Positions 19,808 through 29,400 of a stretch of DNA of 64,000 bases are shown here, in pieces. A program made the position numbers and the translations under genes. Source of the stretch: Clostridiales bacterium (lineage in GTDB: Bacteria > Bacillota > Clostridia > Christensenellales > Borkfalkiaceae); assembly GCA_015069485.1 (NCBI GenBank), contig SVIM01000006.1:1-64000 (forward strand), given 5' to 3'. The notes under the pieces were generated by a model. That model had not been told where the DNA came from. It worked only from the letters and a program-made list of their open reading frames with translations, and did not search any database. Numbering within the stretch: position 1 is the stretch's first letter; the number at the start of each line of letters is the position of its first letter.

Positions 19808-21019
19808 TTAAGCACCAAAATTTTGCATAATTTGTAAAAGCGGTGAATATACAGCGTAAAATAGCGCCCCCACACAAGCGCCGATTATTATTAAAATTAA
19901 AGGTTGAATAACCGTTGCTAAATTTGTTAACGAAGCCTCGGCACGGCTATCGAAAAAGGAACAGGCGTTTATAAGAACTGACGATAAAGTATCGGTTTCT
20001 TCCCCAACGGAAATCATTTGAATAATAAGCGAAGGGAAAATACCGTAGCAGTCTAACGCATCTGCAATACTCATACCTTTTTTAATATCTTCTATCGCCA
20101 AATCGAGTTTTTTCTCGATAAACTTATTGCCTATTACTATTTTTGAAGTTTGTAACGCCAAAACTGCATCCATACCGCTATCAATTAAAAAGGCAAACGC
20201 CCTAGCAAAGCGAGCCGTGTAAATATCGGTGTTAATCTTTTTAAATATAGGAAGCTTAACCTTTAAAAAATGAAAAAAGTATTTACCTTTTTCCGTCTTT
20301 AATATAACGAAAATTAAAAGTGCGATTAAAATTACTACCAAAAGTATATAAGCGATATTTTGCCTTATAAAATTACCGGCGTTATAAAGCGCAACGGTAA
20401 ATGCAGGCATATCAATATTCATAGTAGAAAGCGCGTCCATAAAGGTTGGAATAACGAAGGTTAACATTAAAACTATTATTGCAATAGCCAAAATAATTAA
20501 AATTATAGGATATACCATAGCGCTTTTAATTTTTTTACTAATGCTTGCGTCCGACTGAAAATAATCTGCCAAGGTTATTAAAACCTTGTCTAACGCACCG
20601 GATGCTTCACCTACGGATATCATAGAACAAAAAAAGTGAGGAAAAATTTTTTCGTGCTTGCCAAGTGCTTCAGAAAGTAAGCTTCCACCCTTTACGTCTT
20701 GGCAAACAAAGCTTAAGGTGCTTTTAAGCAACCGTGAAAAAGACTGATTTTTTAAGCTTTCTAAAGCGACTATTAAGGTGACGCCGGAGCTTAATAATAC
20801 CGAAAACTGCCTACAAAAAGCAGAAAGCTCGGTAATAGATACCTTTCCGCTAACGGTAAAAAAGCGATTTGCCGTAGTTTTTTCAAAGCGCTTTGCCTTT
20901 AATAAATATAAATTTTGTTCTGCAAGCTTTTTTGCAAGGTCATTTTCGTCTTCGGCTATGTAAAAACCGCTTACCCTTTTCTTTTGCAAATTTACTGCCG
21001 TATATTTATATTTTTTCAA
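19808..21019 (-). CDS. pilC: Type IV pilus / T2SS inner membrane platform protein PilC/GspF
   Basis: FCRQFSVLLSSGVTLIVALE, MISVGEASGALDKVL, repeated T2SSF domains with TMs. Confidence 0.92.
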   Translation of the reverse strand: MKKYKYTAVNLQKKRVSGFYIAEDENDLAKKLAEQNLYLLKAKRFEKTTANRFFTVSGKVSITELSAFCRQFSVLLSSGVTLIVALESLKNQSFSRLLKSTLSFVCQDVKGGSLLSEALGKHEKIFPHFFCSMISVGEASGALDKVLITLADYFQSDASISKKIKSAMVYPIILIILAIAIIVLMLTFVIPTFMDALSTMNIDMPAFTVALYNAGNFIRQNIAYILLVVILIALLIFVILKTEKGKYFFHFLKVKLPIFKKINTDIYTARFARAFAFLIDSGMDAVLALQTSKIVIGNKFIEKKLDLAIEDIKKGMSIADALDCYGIFPSLIIQMISVGEETDTLSSVLINACSFFDSRAEASLTNLATVIQPLILIIIGACVGALFYAVYSPLLQIMQNFGA

Positions 21020-21030
21020 ACTAACTTCTC

Positions 21031-21840
21031 CTAAATAATTAAAATTGAAAGGTAAATATCGGCAATTTGCTCACCGAAGAATAAAGAAAATGCAATACCC
21101 AAACAAAGATAGGGCGCAAATGCAAATTCGTCGCACGGTTCGGCAATTGGAAGGCGCGTTTTTATTGGCGAAACGAAGTGTTTTATAATAATTCCTATTA
21201 GCGCAAGAATAACGCTTATAAAAATAGCAACGCAAACCGCCTTTGCGCCAAGCATAAGCCCAGCAACCCCCATTAGCTTTATATCTCCAAAGCCCAAGCC
21301 CTCCCTTTTAAAAAGCAAAAAGGAAGCAAAATAGAAAAACAGGAAAAATATTGCGCCTATTAAAAATCCGCCTATTAAATTTAAGGCGATACCGTAATTA
21401 ATAAATAAATTTGCAACCGAGCAAATTAGTATTACGAGTTGCAGGCTATCAGGTATAAAAAGATGCTTTTCGTCAATTAGAGCAACGCAAATTAAAGCCG
21501 ATAAAAATATACATACGATTGCCGTGTAGAATATGCCGTTGGTATAAAAAAATACTGCAGATAAAAACCATAAAATTAGGTTTAATAATTCCACAAAAAA
21601 GTATTCAAACGATATATTTTGCTTGCAATTACGGCATTTGCCACCCAAAATCAGATAGGCAATTAGCGGGATGTTATCATACCACTTAATTTGACTTTTA
21701 CATTTTGGACAAGTTGAACGGGGAAAAGCCAAGCTTATGCCGTATGGCAGTCGGCTTATTACGACGTTTAGAAAACTGCCCACGCAAAGCCCAACTACTG
21801 CAAAAATTATTACGGTTGAATAAAAATAAATTTGCTCCAT
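21031..21840 (-). CDS. pilD: Prepilin peptidase PilD
   Basis: GSFLNVVISRLPYG, CPKC...CRNC, GLGFGDIKLMG catalytic motif. Confidence 0.93.
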   Translation of the reverse strand: MEQIYFYSTVIIFAVVGLCVGSFLNVVISRLPYGISLAFPRSTCPKCKSQIKWYDNIPLIAYLILGGKCRNCKQNISFEYFFVELLNLILWFLSAVFFYTNGIFYTAIVCIFLSALICVALIDEKHLFIPDSLQLVILICSVANLFINYGIALNLIGGFLIGAIFFLFFYFASFLLFKREGLGFGDIKLMGVAGLMLGAKAVCVAIFISVILALIGIIIKHFVSPIKTRLPIAEPCDEFAFAPYLCLGIAFSLFFGEQIADIYLSILII

Positions 21841-21841
21841 A

Positions 21842-22192
21842 CTATTCCCCGTAAATATATTTTACAAATTTTCGCTCGCCGTCTTCTTCTGCAACCTCTA
21901 CCGTAAGCACTACCTTTTGCCCACTTTTTGCAATAAGAGTGCCTTCTGTTAGGCTAAAGGTTATATCGAATTCGTTTTCCTTAGGTAAATCGGTTTGGTC
22001 TATAAAAGATAGCGCGCAGTCGTCTAAAAATTGCTTTTGCAAAACGAAATCTTTATACGAATTAACTGCTTGCGTGGAAAGATTGGCAAACGAAAGCAAA
22101 ACTGCAGTTATTGCAATTACGAAAGCCATTAAAAACACAGCGTACTCCAACGCAAAGCCACTATTCAAATTTTTATTTATATTTTTATACAA
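21842..22192 (-). CDS. Atypical pilin-like protein
   Basis: TTG start at 22192 preceded by AAGGAG (plus ctcctt 22201-22206) gives (M)YKNINKNLNSG|FALEYAVFLMAFVIAITAVLLSFAN. The ORF-track start at 22297 overlaps the upstream gene by more than 100 nt. Confidence 0.7.
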   Translation of the reverse strand: MYKNINKNLNSGFALEYAVFLMAFVIAITAVLLSFANLSTQAVNSYKDFVLQKQFLDDCALSFIDQTDLPKENEFDITFSLTEGTLIAKSGQKVVLTVEVAEEDGERKFVKYIYGE

Positions 22193-22655
22193 AATTATAG
22201 CTCCTTGAATAAGTGTAAACTGCGTTATTTGAACGCGCGGTATATCCGTTAATTTGCGCTTGAATACTGTTTGTAGCTTGAACAAATAAAACTTCAACTA
22301 AACCGCAATCGAAAACTAATTCATACGCTATTGCTTTATTATCAGCGTCTAAACCGTTATGGTTTTTAGATACCGAAACCTTATCGTTAAAGCAAAAGGT
22401 TAAAGAAGATTCAAAGCTTTCAAAAAAGCCGTCGTAATTCGTTGAATTATTTATAGAGCTATTAATGCAGTTTAACGACGCTTGGGAATACGAAATTATA
22501 GTGGCAGTTTTTTTAGAATTATTAATTACCGACGAAAAAGCCATACAAGCTGATATTGCAGAAAAGGAAATTAATAATATAAGCGCCATAGAAACTACTA
22601 CTTCTACCAGCGAAAATCCCCGATTAAATTTTTTAGTTAAAGTTAAATTCTTCAT
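22185..22655 (-). CDS. Minor (pseudo)pilin
   Basis: MKNLTLTKKFNRG|FSLVEVVVSMALILLISFSAISACMAF. Confidence 0.8.
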   Translation of the reverse strand: MKNLTLTKKFNRGFSLVEVVVSMALILLISFSAISACMAFSSVINNSKKTATIISYSQASLNCINSSINNSTNYDGFFESFESSLTFCFNDKVSVSKNHNGLDADNKAIAYELVFDCGLVEVLFVQATNSIQAQINGYTARSNNAVYTYSRSYNFV

Positions 22656-23565
22656 TTGATTTTGCACAAAACAGCGCGCCTAAAAGGGCAATATTTTTAG
22701 TGAATTTGTATTCTTGGCAATCTAAAACTGAAATTTGCAAATTTTTAGCGTTCGTAATTAAATAGTTTTTTAAATCGTTTGATGCGTTTAAAACTATCTC
22801 TTGAATTTTGACGCAGTTATCTGTTAAATTAAAGTTTTTCGCAAAATCTTGCATACGAAAAAGTATTTTTTCTTTTGCAGATTCGTCGCTGACACCGTCG
22901 GTTTTATAAACGGAAACCGCCTTGCCGTTAACAACTGCAATAAACGAAACGGCTTCATTGCTTTCGTCGATTAAAAGAACGCTTTTCCTTTTAATTTCGG
23001 GGTAAATTTTTAAAGCAAAGTTAGCGGAACAATTTGCGCTAAAGGTTAGCGCCGTGCACTTAAGCCCTGCATTTTTTAACGCAATTAAAATGTTGCTTTT
23101 TATTTGATTATTAATTGAAGCAGCTATGTAATTTACGCTATTTTTATTTTTAGAAAACAGCGAGAATTTAGTACAAATCTCGTTTACATTTTCATAGTCC
23201 TTTTCTATTACAGAAAGTAGCGCTCTCTCTTGCATTTTTCCGTTAATTTGGGGCAATGAAATCGGGTCTAATACGACGGATTCGTCGGGCAAAATAATAT
23301 GTATAGATTTTGCGGTAGTTGCGCCATATTCTGCCACCAATTCAGTTAATAATTGCGAAAATTCAGCCATACCCGATTGAGTTAAAGCACCGTTTTTAAA
23401 GTGGTATAGGCTTGTTTTTAAGGTGGATAAATTTATACCGAAAACGCTTGCAATTTGTACGCAATTTTTATAAAAATTAAAGCTTAATATAAGGTTTAAT
23501 TTATTTTTATTATTGCTTTTAAAAGCTTTGCATATTGTGTTAAAAAAGTTATTATTTGCCTTCAT
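22633..23565 (-). CDS. PilM-like actin-fold pilus assembly protein
   Basis: Position in the pilus cluster; IHIILPDESVVLDPISLP and KSVLLIDESNEAVSFIAVVNGKAVSVYKTDG resemble PilM/FtsA-fold motifs. Confidence 0.55.
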   Translation of the reverse strand: MKANNNFFNTICKAFKSNNKNKLNLILSFNFYKNCVQIASVFGINLSTLKTSLYHFKNGALTQSGMAEFSQLLTELVAEYGATTAKSIHIILPDESVVLDPISLPQINGKMQERALLSVIEKDYENVNEICTKFSLFSKNKNSVNYIAASINNQIKSNILIALKNAGLKCTALTFSANCSANFALKIYPEIKRKSVLLIDESNEAVSFIAVVNGKAVSVYKTDGVSDESAKEKILFRMQDFAKNFNLTDNCVKIQEIVLNASNDLKNYLITNAKNLQISVLDCQEYKFTKNIALLGALFCAKSNEEFNFN

Positions 23566-24075
23566 TTAAACCTCTGTATAAATTAAATTACAACTAAAAA
23601 ATTCACTTTTTACGTGCAATAATACGGTAAATATAAATGAATTGTTTTTATCTGCATTTTCGCTTTGAGAGTATTTTTCAATTAAAAATTTATTTGCGCC
23701 GTTACAGTTTAAAATTATCGTTTCGTAATTTGAATTCGTTGGAAATTCAAAGGTGATTTGCAAATTATTATTGATTGCTTGCGCCTTTATATAATAGCAA
23801 TTTTGCGTATAAGCATCTTGCGCGCAAGCTACTAAATCTTCTTCGTTATAAACTAAAAAGTTGAAATTATTATTATCGTAATAAGAAAACCATAAGCTTG
23901 TATAGTTTTGTAAAAGAAGTTGATTGCGCGATATTTCCTGTTGATTTTTGGCATTATTTATAAAGGAATTTAAGTAAACGATAAACGAAATTACAATGCC
24001 TGCTATAAGCGAAAATACCGCCATGCTTACGATAAGTTCATTTAGCGTAAAGCCGTTATTTTTTAATTTTTTCAT
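23566..24075 (-). CDS. Minor (pseudo)pilin
   Basis: MKKLKNNG|FTLNELIVSMAVFSLIAGIVISFIVY class III signal. ATG at 24075; the ORF track used an upstream TTG. Confidence 0.8.
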   Translation of the reverse strand: MKKLKNNGFTLNELIVSMAVFSLIAGIVISFIVYLNSFINNAKNQQEISRNQLLLQNYTSLWFSYYDNNNFNFLVYNEEDLVACAQDAYTQNCYYIKAQAINNNLQITFEFPTNSNYETIILNCNGANKFLIEKYSQSENADKNNSFIFTVLLHVKSEFFSCNLIYTEV

Positions 24076-24113
24076 AGACAAAAGGGGTAGTATAACCTAC
24101 CCCACCTTTTTTA

Positions 24114-25274
24114 TTATTGGTCGATTTGTATTACTTCTAAAGAATTTAACGCCTCTTCCATTAGTTTTTCTAATTCGAGTTTTGATTCCTCTTGTAAAAC
24201 GTCCGCCATTTTAGGTTTTATTACAGGGTGTCTGGGTAAGAATACGGTACAGCAGTCTTCGTAGGGTAAAATAGAAGTTTCGTATGCACCCATAGCACGG
24301 CTTCTTTCAATTATTTCGTTTTTGTCAAAACCACATAAGGGACGCAAAACGGGCAATTCCTTAATAACGCTGTTTGAAGAAGTCATACCTTCTACCGTTT
24401 GACTTGCAACTTGACCTAAGCTTTCGCCCGTTATAATACATTGACAACCCGTTTTTTTGGCAACTGCTTCGGCAATACGCATCATAAAACGCCTTAATAA
24501 GGTTACCATAAAATCGCCGTTACATTTTTTGTGAATTTCTTCTTGAATATGCGTAACGGAAACCACGTTCAATTTAGTTCCGCCCGTGTAGCCTGCAAGC
24601 ACGTTGGCAAGATCGATTACCTTTTCTTTGGCTTGCATATTCGTATAAGGGTAGCTATGGAAGTGTAAGCACTCTATATTCATACCGCGCTTTGCTATCA
24701 TATGGCCGGCTACGGGGCTATCTATTCCGCCAGAAAGCAACAACAAGCCCTTGCCTGCAGTACCTACGGGCATACCGCCTGCCCCCTTAATATATTCGGC
24801 AAATACTAACGATTTACCGTTTTCTCTTATATCTACGTTAATAGTAAAATCGGGATTATGAACGTCTACGGAAAGGTTTTTATTTTTAGAAAGCAATCTT
24901 CCGCCAATTTCTGCGCTAATTTGCATAGAATTTAAGGGGAATTTTTTATCTGCCCTATGCGTTGCAACCTTAAAAGTGCCAAAATCCCTGCTTACTTGTT
25001 GCGCTGCGTAAAAAATTTCGTCCATAGAGGAATTTACTTTGTTTGCAACGCTTAAGGTGTGTATGCCAAAAACCTTTAAAAGCCTTTCTAAAATCAAGTC
25101 CGTGTTGTATTCTTCAAAATTTTCAACTAAATATCTTCCGCTTTGCTTGCGAATTTCGTGAGGGATACCCTTTAACGCCTTTTCCATATTTGCGTAAAAG
25201 GCCTTTTCAAAATATCCGCGATTATTTCCTTTTAAATGAATTTCCGCATAGCGGATTATTATAACCTTTTCCAT
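24114..25274 (-). CDS. thiI: tRNA 4-thiouridine synthetase ThiI (no rhodanese domain)
   Basis: THUMP region, LLSGGIDSPVAGHMIAKRGM, LPYEDCCTVFLPRHPVIKP. Confidence 0.95.
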   Translation of the reverse strand: MEKVIIIRYAEIHLKGNNRGYFEKAFYANMEKALKGIPHEIRKQSGRYLVENFEEYNTDLILERLLKVFGIHTLSVANKVNSSMDEIFYAAQQVSRDFGTFKVATHRADKKFPLNSMQISAEIGGRLLSKNKNLSVDVHNPDFTINVDIRENGKSLVFAEYIKGAGGMPVGTAGKGLLLLSGGIDSPVAGHMIAKRGMNIECLHFHSYPYTNMQAKEKVIDLANVLAGYTGGTKLNVVSVTHIQEEIHKKCNGDFMVTLLRRFMMRIAEAVAKKTGCQCIITGESLGQVASQTVEGMTSSNSVIKELPVLRPLCGFDKNEIIERSRAMGAYETSILPYEDCCTVFLPRHPVIKPKMADVLQEESKLELEKLMEEALNSLEVIQIDQ

Positions 25275-26401
25275 TATTTCATTATCTCTTTTCTGTTTTT
25301 TACCGTTTCATTAATAATTTTTACGGCAATTTTAATTTCTTCTTCGCTATTTTCTGGCGAAAAGCTTATTCTAAGCACTCCGTCAAGTAAATTTTCGGCT
25401 ATGCCACAAGCTAAAATAACCCTTGAATAGCGCTTTTTATCGTTAGAAGAGCAAGCCGAGCCCGTGCCGACAATAACGCCTTTATCATTGAGCTCGTGCA
25501 TAATAGTTTCACCTCTAACCCCCTCTACACCCAAGGTTAAAATGTAGGGCGAGGCGTTATTGCCGCTTATTTTAGTAAAGAGCGACGCATCTAACAAAGA
25601 GCAAAATAAGGCGTTAAGCTTACTTACCTTTTCGTAATTATTTGTGATGTTTTGATATTTTTTTATAGCGCAAAGCTCCATAGCCTTTATGCCAAAAACG
25701 TTTTCCGTTCCGCTTCTAAGGCCACCCTCTTGTCCTCCGCCATAAATTAACGGCTTTATAACAAGATTTTTGCGCTTAATAAGCGCACCGCTACCCTTTA
25801 AGGCGTTTATTTTATGTGCGCTTATCGAATACAAATCGATATTTTTATTAAGCCTTGTAGGAATTTTTCCAAAAGCTTGAACCCCGTCAGAGTGAAACAA
25901 GGCTTGCTTGTTTTTTGCCTTTACCGCCGTTGCGATAGCATTAATATCGTTTATTGCGCCCGTTTCGTTATTTACTTGAATAACAGATACTAATGAGGTT
26001 TTTGCATCAATCAAGCTTAATAAATGATTGATATCGACGCTGCCGTCTCTATTTAAATTTGCAAACCTTACTTCTATTCCGCGATTCTTTGCCTCGTTTA
26101 CAGCAGAAAAAATTGCAGAGTGTTCACCTAAAGTAGTTACTATATTACCCCTTTTTCCACCGCAAAAAATTGCGTGATTATCGGCTTCCGTACCGCAGGA
26201 GGTAAAAATAATTTCGTAATTATTTGAATCGGCAATTAAATTTAATAAGTTTTTTCTACTTTCCTTTAATTGGCAATGCAAATTATATCCTTCCGAATAT
26301 AAAGCGGAAGGATTATAATACTGTTCGTATAAATATTTTTCGGCAAGCTTAACACACTCTAAATCGGGTTTAGTCGTTGCCGCATTATCGAGATATATCA
26401 T
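25274..26401 (-). CDS. Cysteine desulfurase (NifS/IscS-like) paired with ThiI
   Basis: IYLDNAATTKP, SAHKINALKGSGAL (PLP Lys), GTGSACSSNDKKRYS (catalytic Cys). Overlaps thiI (ATGA). Confidence 0.93.
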   Translation of the reverse strand: MIYLDNAATTKPDLECVKLAEKYLYEQYYNPSALYSEGYNLHCQLKESRKNLLNLIADSNNYEIIFTSCGTEADNHAIFCGGKRGNIVTTLGEHSAIFSAVNEAKNRGIEVRFANLNRDGSVDINHLLSLIDAKTSLVSVIQVNNETGAINDINAIATAVKAKNKQALFHSDGVQAFGKIPTRLNKNIDLYSISAHKINALKGSGALIKRKNLVIKPLIYGGGQEGGLRSGTENVFGIKAMELCAIKKYQNITNNYEKVSKLNALFCSLLDASLFTKISGNNASPYILTLGVEGVRGETIMHELNDKGVIVGTGSACSSNDKKRYSRVILACGIAENLLDGVLRISFSPENSEEEIKIAVKIINETVKNRKEIMK

Positions 26402-29400
26402 TATATTTCAATTACGCCTTCAAAGGATTGTTTTACCGTTCCGTCAACTTCTACGCTTCCGTCCTCGTTATACTTAACAAACAAGTCGCCACCAGAAAGT
26501 TTTACGGTTATAATCTGGTCGTTAAGGCAACGATTTTTTGCTACAGCCGCAATGGTTGCCGCAGCTGCCGCAGTACCGCAAGCCCAAGTTTCACCTGTGC
26601 CAGGTTCGTAAACGCGTGCCTTTAAAGTGATGTTATTAACTACTCTTACTACTTCTACAAAATAATTTTCGGTAATAGTGCCGTTTTCAATAAAAATTTG
26701 GCTAAGCTCTTCCAAATCTTCATCATCAACCTTATCGCAGAAAATTACGCAATGAGAGTTGCCTACGTGTACTAAGCTAATATCGTATTCTTTGCCGTTT
26801 ACGCATACCGTTTTATTTTCTGCATCTTGAACTTTAGAAACACCTAAGTTGATAGCAACGGAGCTTGCGCAGTTGTTAAACGAGTTTACGGAAAGCGATT
26901 TTACGCCTGCGTTTGTTTCGATAGTAAGCGTATCTCTGTTTATAATTTTATTATCGAAAAGATATTTCGCAACGCATCTTACAGAGTTTGCAGCTATTAC
27001 AATTTCTTTGCCGTTACGGTTAAATACGCGCATTTTAGCATCTGCAACTTCAGATTTTTCCACCATAACAACGCCGTCTGCGCCTATTCCGTAATGTCTG
27101 TCGGAGAAGTTAATTGCAAGTGACTCGGGACAAGTAATCTTATCGTCCATATTATTGAATAAGATATAGTCGTTGCCACAAGATTGCATTTTATTAAAGT
27201 TAAGCTTTAATTTTTCACTTCTAAGAGCATTAATATCTACGAGCTCGGTGTTAAACTGATTATATCTGCCTGCAATAACGTCTGCCAAAGCGTTAGTCGT
27301 ATCGAGAGAAGTTAATACGGTAATACCCAACAAAATTGCATGGTGATGCAAGGAAATATAGTTTGTAATAGATTCAATGTCCGTTTTGCCCGTATAAACT
27401 ACGTAGTCGATTTTGCCTTGATCCATAAGCTTAAAGATTTCGTCGTTGGTGGAAAGACGGGCAACTTCGGTGCATTCTAAGCCTAAGCTTCTAATAACGT
27501 TAGCCGTACCCTTGGTTGCATATAAGGTTAAGCCTAAATCAGCAAACTTTTTAACTATATTTACAATTTCGTACTTATCTTCGTCATTTATGGTAAAGTA
27601 AATGCCGGAAGGATGCTGTTTTGTGGGATGCTTCATATTGAAGCCTGCGGAAACGAGCCCTTTAAACAACGCTTCTTCAATGGTTTTACCAATACCTAAA
27701 ACTTCGCCCGTAGATTTCATTTCAGGGCCTAACTGAGAGTTAACGTCGTTAAGCTTTTCAAACGAGAATACGGGAACTTTTACCGCTACGTAAGGTGAGT
27801 TAGGATATAAGCCCGTGCCGTAGCCAAGCTTTTTAAGCTTTGCGCCCACCATTATTTTGGTTGCAAGCTCTACCATAGGTACGCCCGTTACCTTGGAAAT
27901 ATAAGGAATAGTTCTTGAAGCCCTAGGGTTAACTTCGATAACGTAAAGCTCGTTATGATAGATAAGATATTGAATATTGATTAAGCCCTTAGTCTTTAAG
28001 GAAACTGCAAGTTTAGAAGATATATCAACTACCTTTTTAAGCATAGCGTCGCTTAAATTATAGGGGGGATAAACTGCGATAGAGTCGCCACTATGAACGC
28101 CAGCTCGTTCGATATGTTGCATTATGCCGGGGATTAATACGTCGGTGCCGTCACAAATAGCGTCTACTTCTAACTCCGTACCCATTAAATACTGGTCACA
28201 AAGAACGGGGTTTTCTATTTTTTGCGCCAAAATAACGTCCATATATCTTTCGATATCGTTTTGCGTAAAGGCAATTGTCATATTTTGACCGCCGATTACG
28301 TACGAAGGACGAAGAAGCACGGGATAACCTAAGGTTTGAGCGGCTTTTACCGCTTCTTCCTTGCTCATAACGGTAAGCCCCTTAGGTCTTGCAATATTGA
28401 ATTGTTCTAATAAAGCGTCAAAGCGTTCTCTGTCTTCGGCAAGGTCAACGCTATCTGCGGGAGTACCTAAAATTCTTATACCCTTTTTATCGAGATAGCT
28501 ACAAAGCTTAATTGCAGTTTGTCCGCCAAAGGTGATAACTACGCCGTAAGGCTTTTCGATATCAATAACGTTTTGCACGTCTTCGGGAGTTAACGCTTCA
28601 AAATAAAGTCTGTCTGCCGTATCAAAGTCGGTGGAAACCGTTTCGGGGTTGTTGTTTATAATTACAACCTCGTAACCTAACTTTTTAAGCGCCCAAACGC
28701 AATGTACGGAAGAATAATCGAATTCTATACCCTGACCGATTCTTATAGGACCTGAACCGATAACGATAATTCTTTTCTTTTTGCTATTTTTTACGAAGGG
28801 CTTTGCTTCGTCGTGTTCCTTTTCGTCGTAGGTTGAATAGAAATAAGGCGTTTGCGCTGCATACTCTGCCGCACAGGTATCAACCATTTTGAAGATTGCG
28901 TTTCTGTGCATAGGAACTTTACTGCCGGAAAGCTTTTCAAGCTCCTTATCGGGATAGCCTAAATTCTTACCCTTTAAATATTGAGCGCGAGTTAAGGGCT
29001 TACCTTTAATTTCTTCTTCAAAATCGGAAAGATTTTTAAGCTTAGATAAGAACCACTCGTCAATTTTTGTTATTTCGTAAATTTCTTCAATGGAAACGCC
29101 ACGCTTAATAGCTTCGTAAACGACGAATAATCTTTCGTCGGTAAGCTCGGGAAGCTTTGCTTTAATCTGTTCGAGAGAAAGCTCCTTCATTTTGGGCATA
29201 TTAAGGCTCATAAGCGAAATTTCTGCGCCTCTAACAGCCTTCATAATTGCGCTTTCAAAGCTCGTACCTATTGCCATAACCTCGCCGGTCGCCTTCATAC
29301 GAGAGCCTAAATTACGCTTTGCGTAAAGGAACTTATCGAAGGGCCACTTGGGGAACTTAATTACTACGTAGTCGATAGTAGGTTCAAAGCACGCGTAGGT

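Noticed and set aside
24084-24103. GGGGTAG-tataac-CTACCCC hairpin between thiI and the pilus cluster as a definite terminator
   Set aside because: On the minus strand only a TTTT stretch follows and it lies within about 10 nt of the next start codon. It could be an attenuator or RBS-proximal structure, so no function is assigned.
27150-27260. CarB-DapF junction as a simple sequencing frameshift artefact
   Set aside because: Both halves read in one frame with no homopolymer anomaly and a plausible linker (NTELVDINALRSEKLKLNFNKMQ). I cannot exclude loss of a stop codon by a substitution error, so read checks are suggested in the findings.
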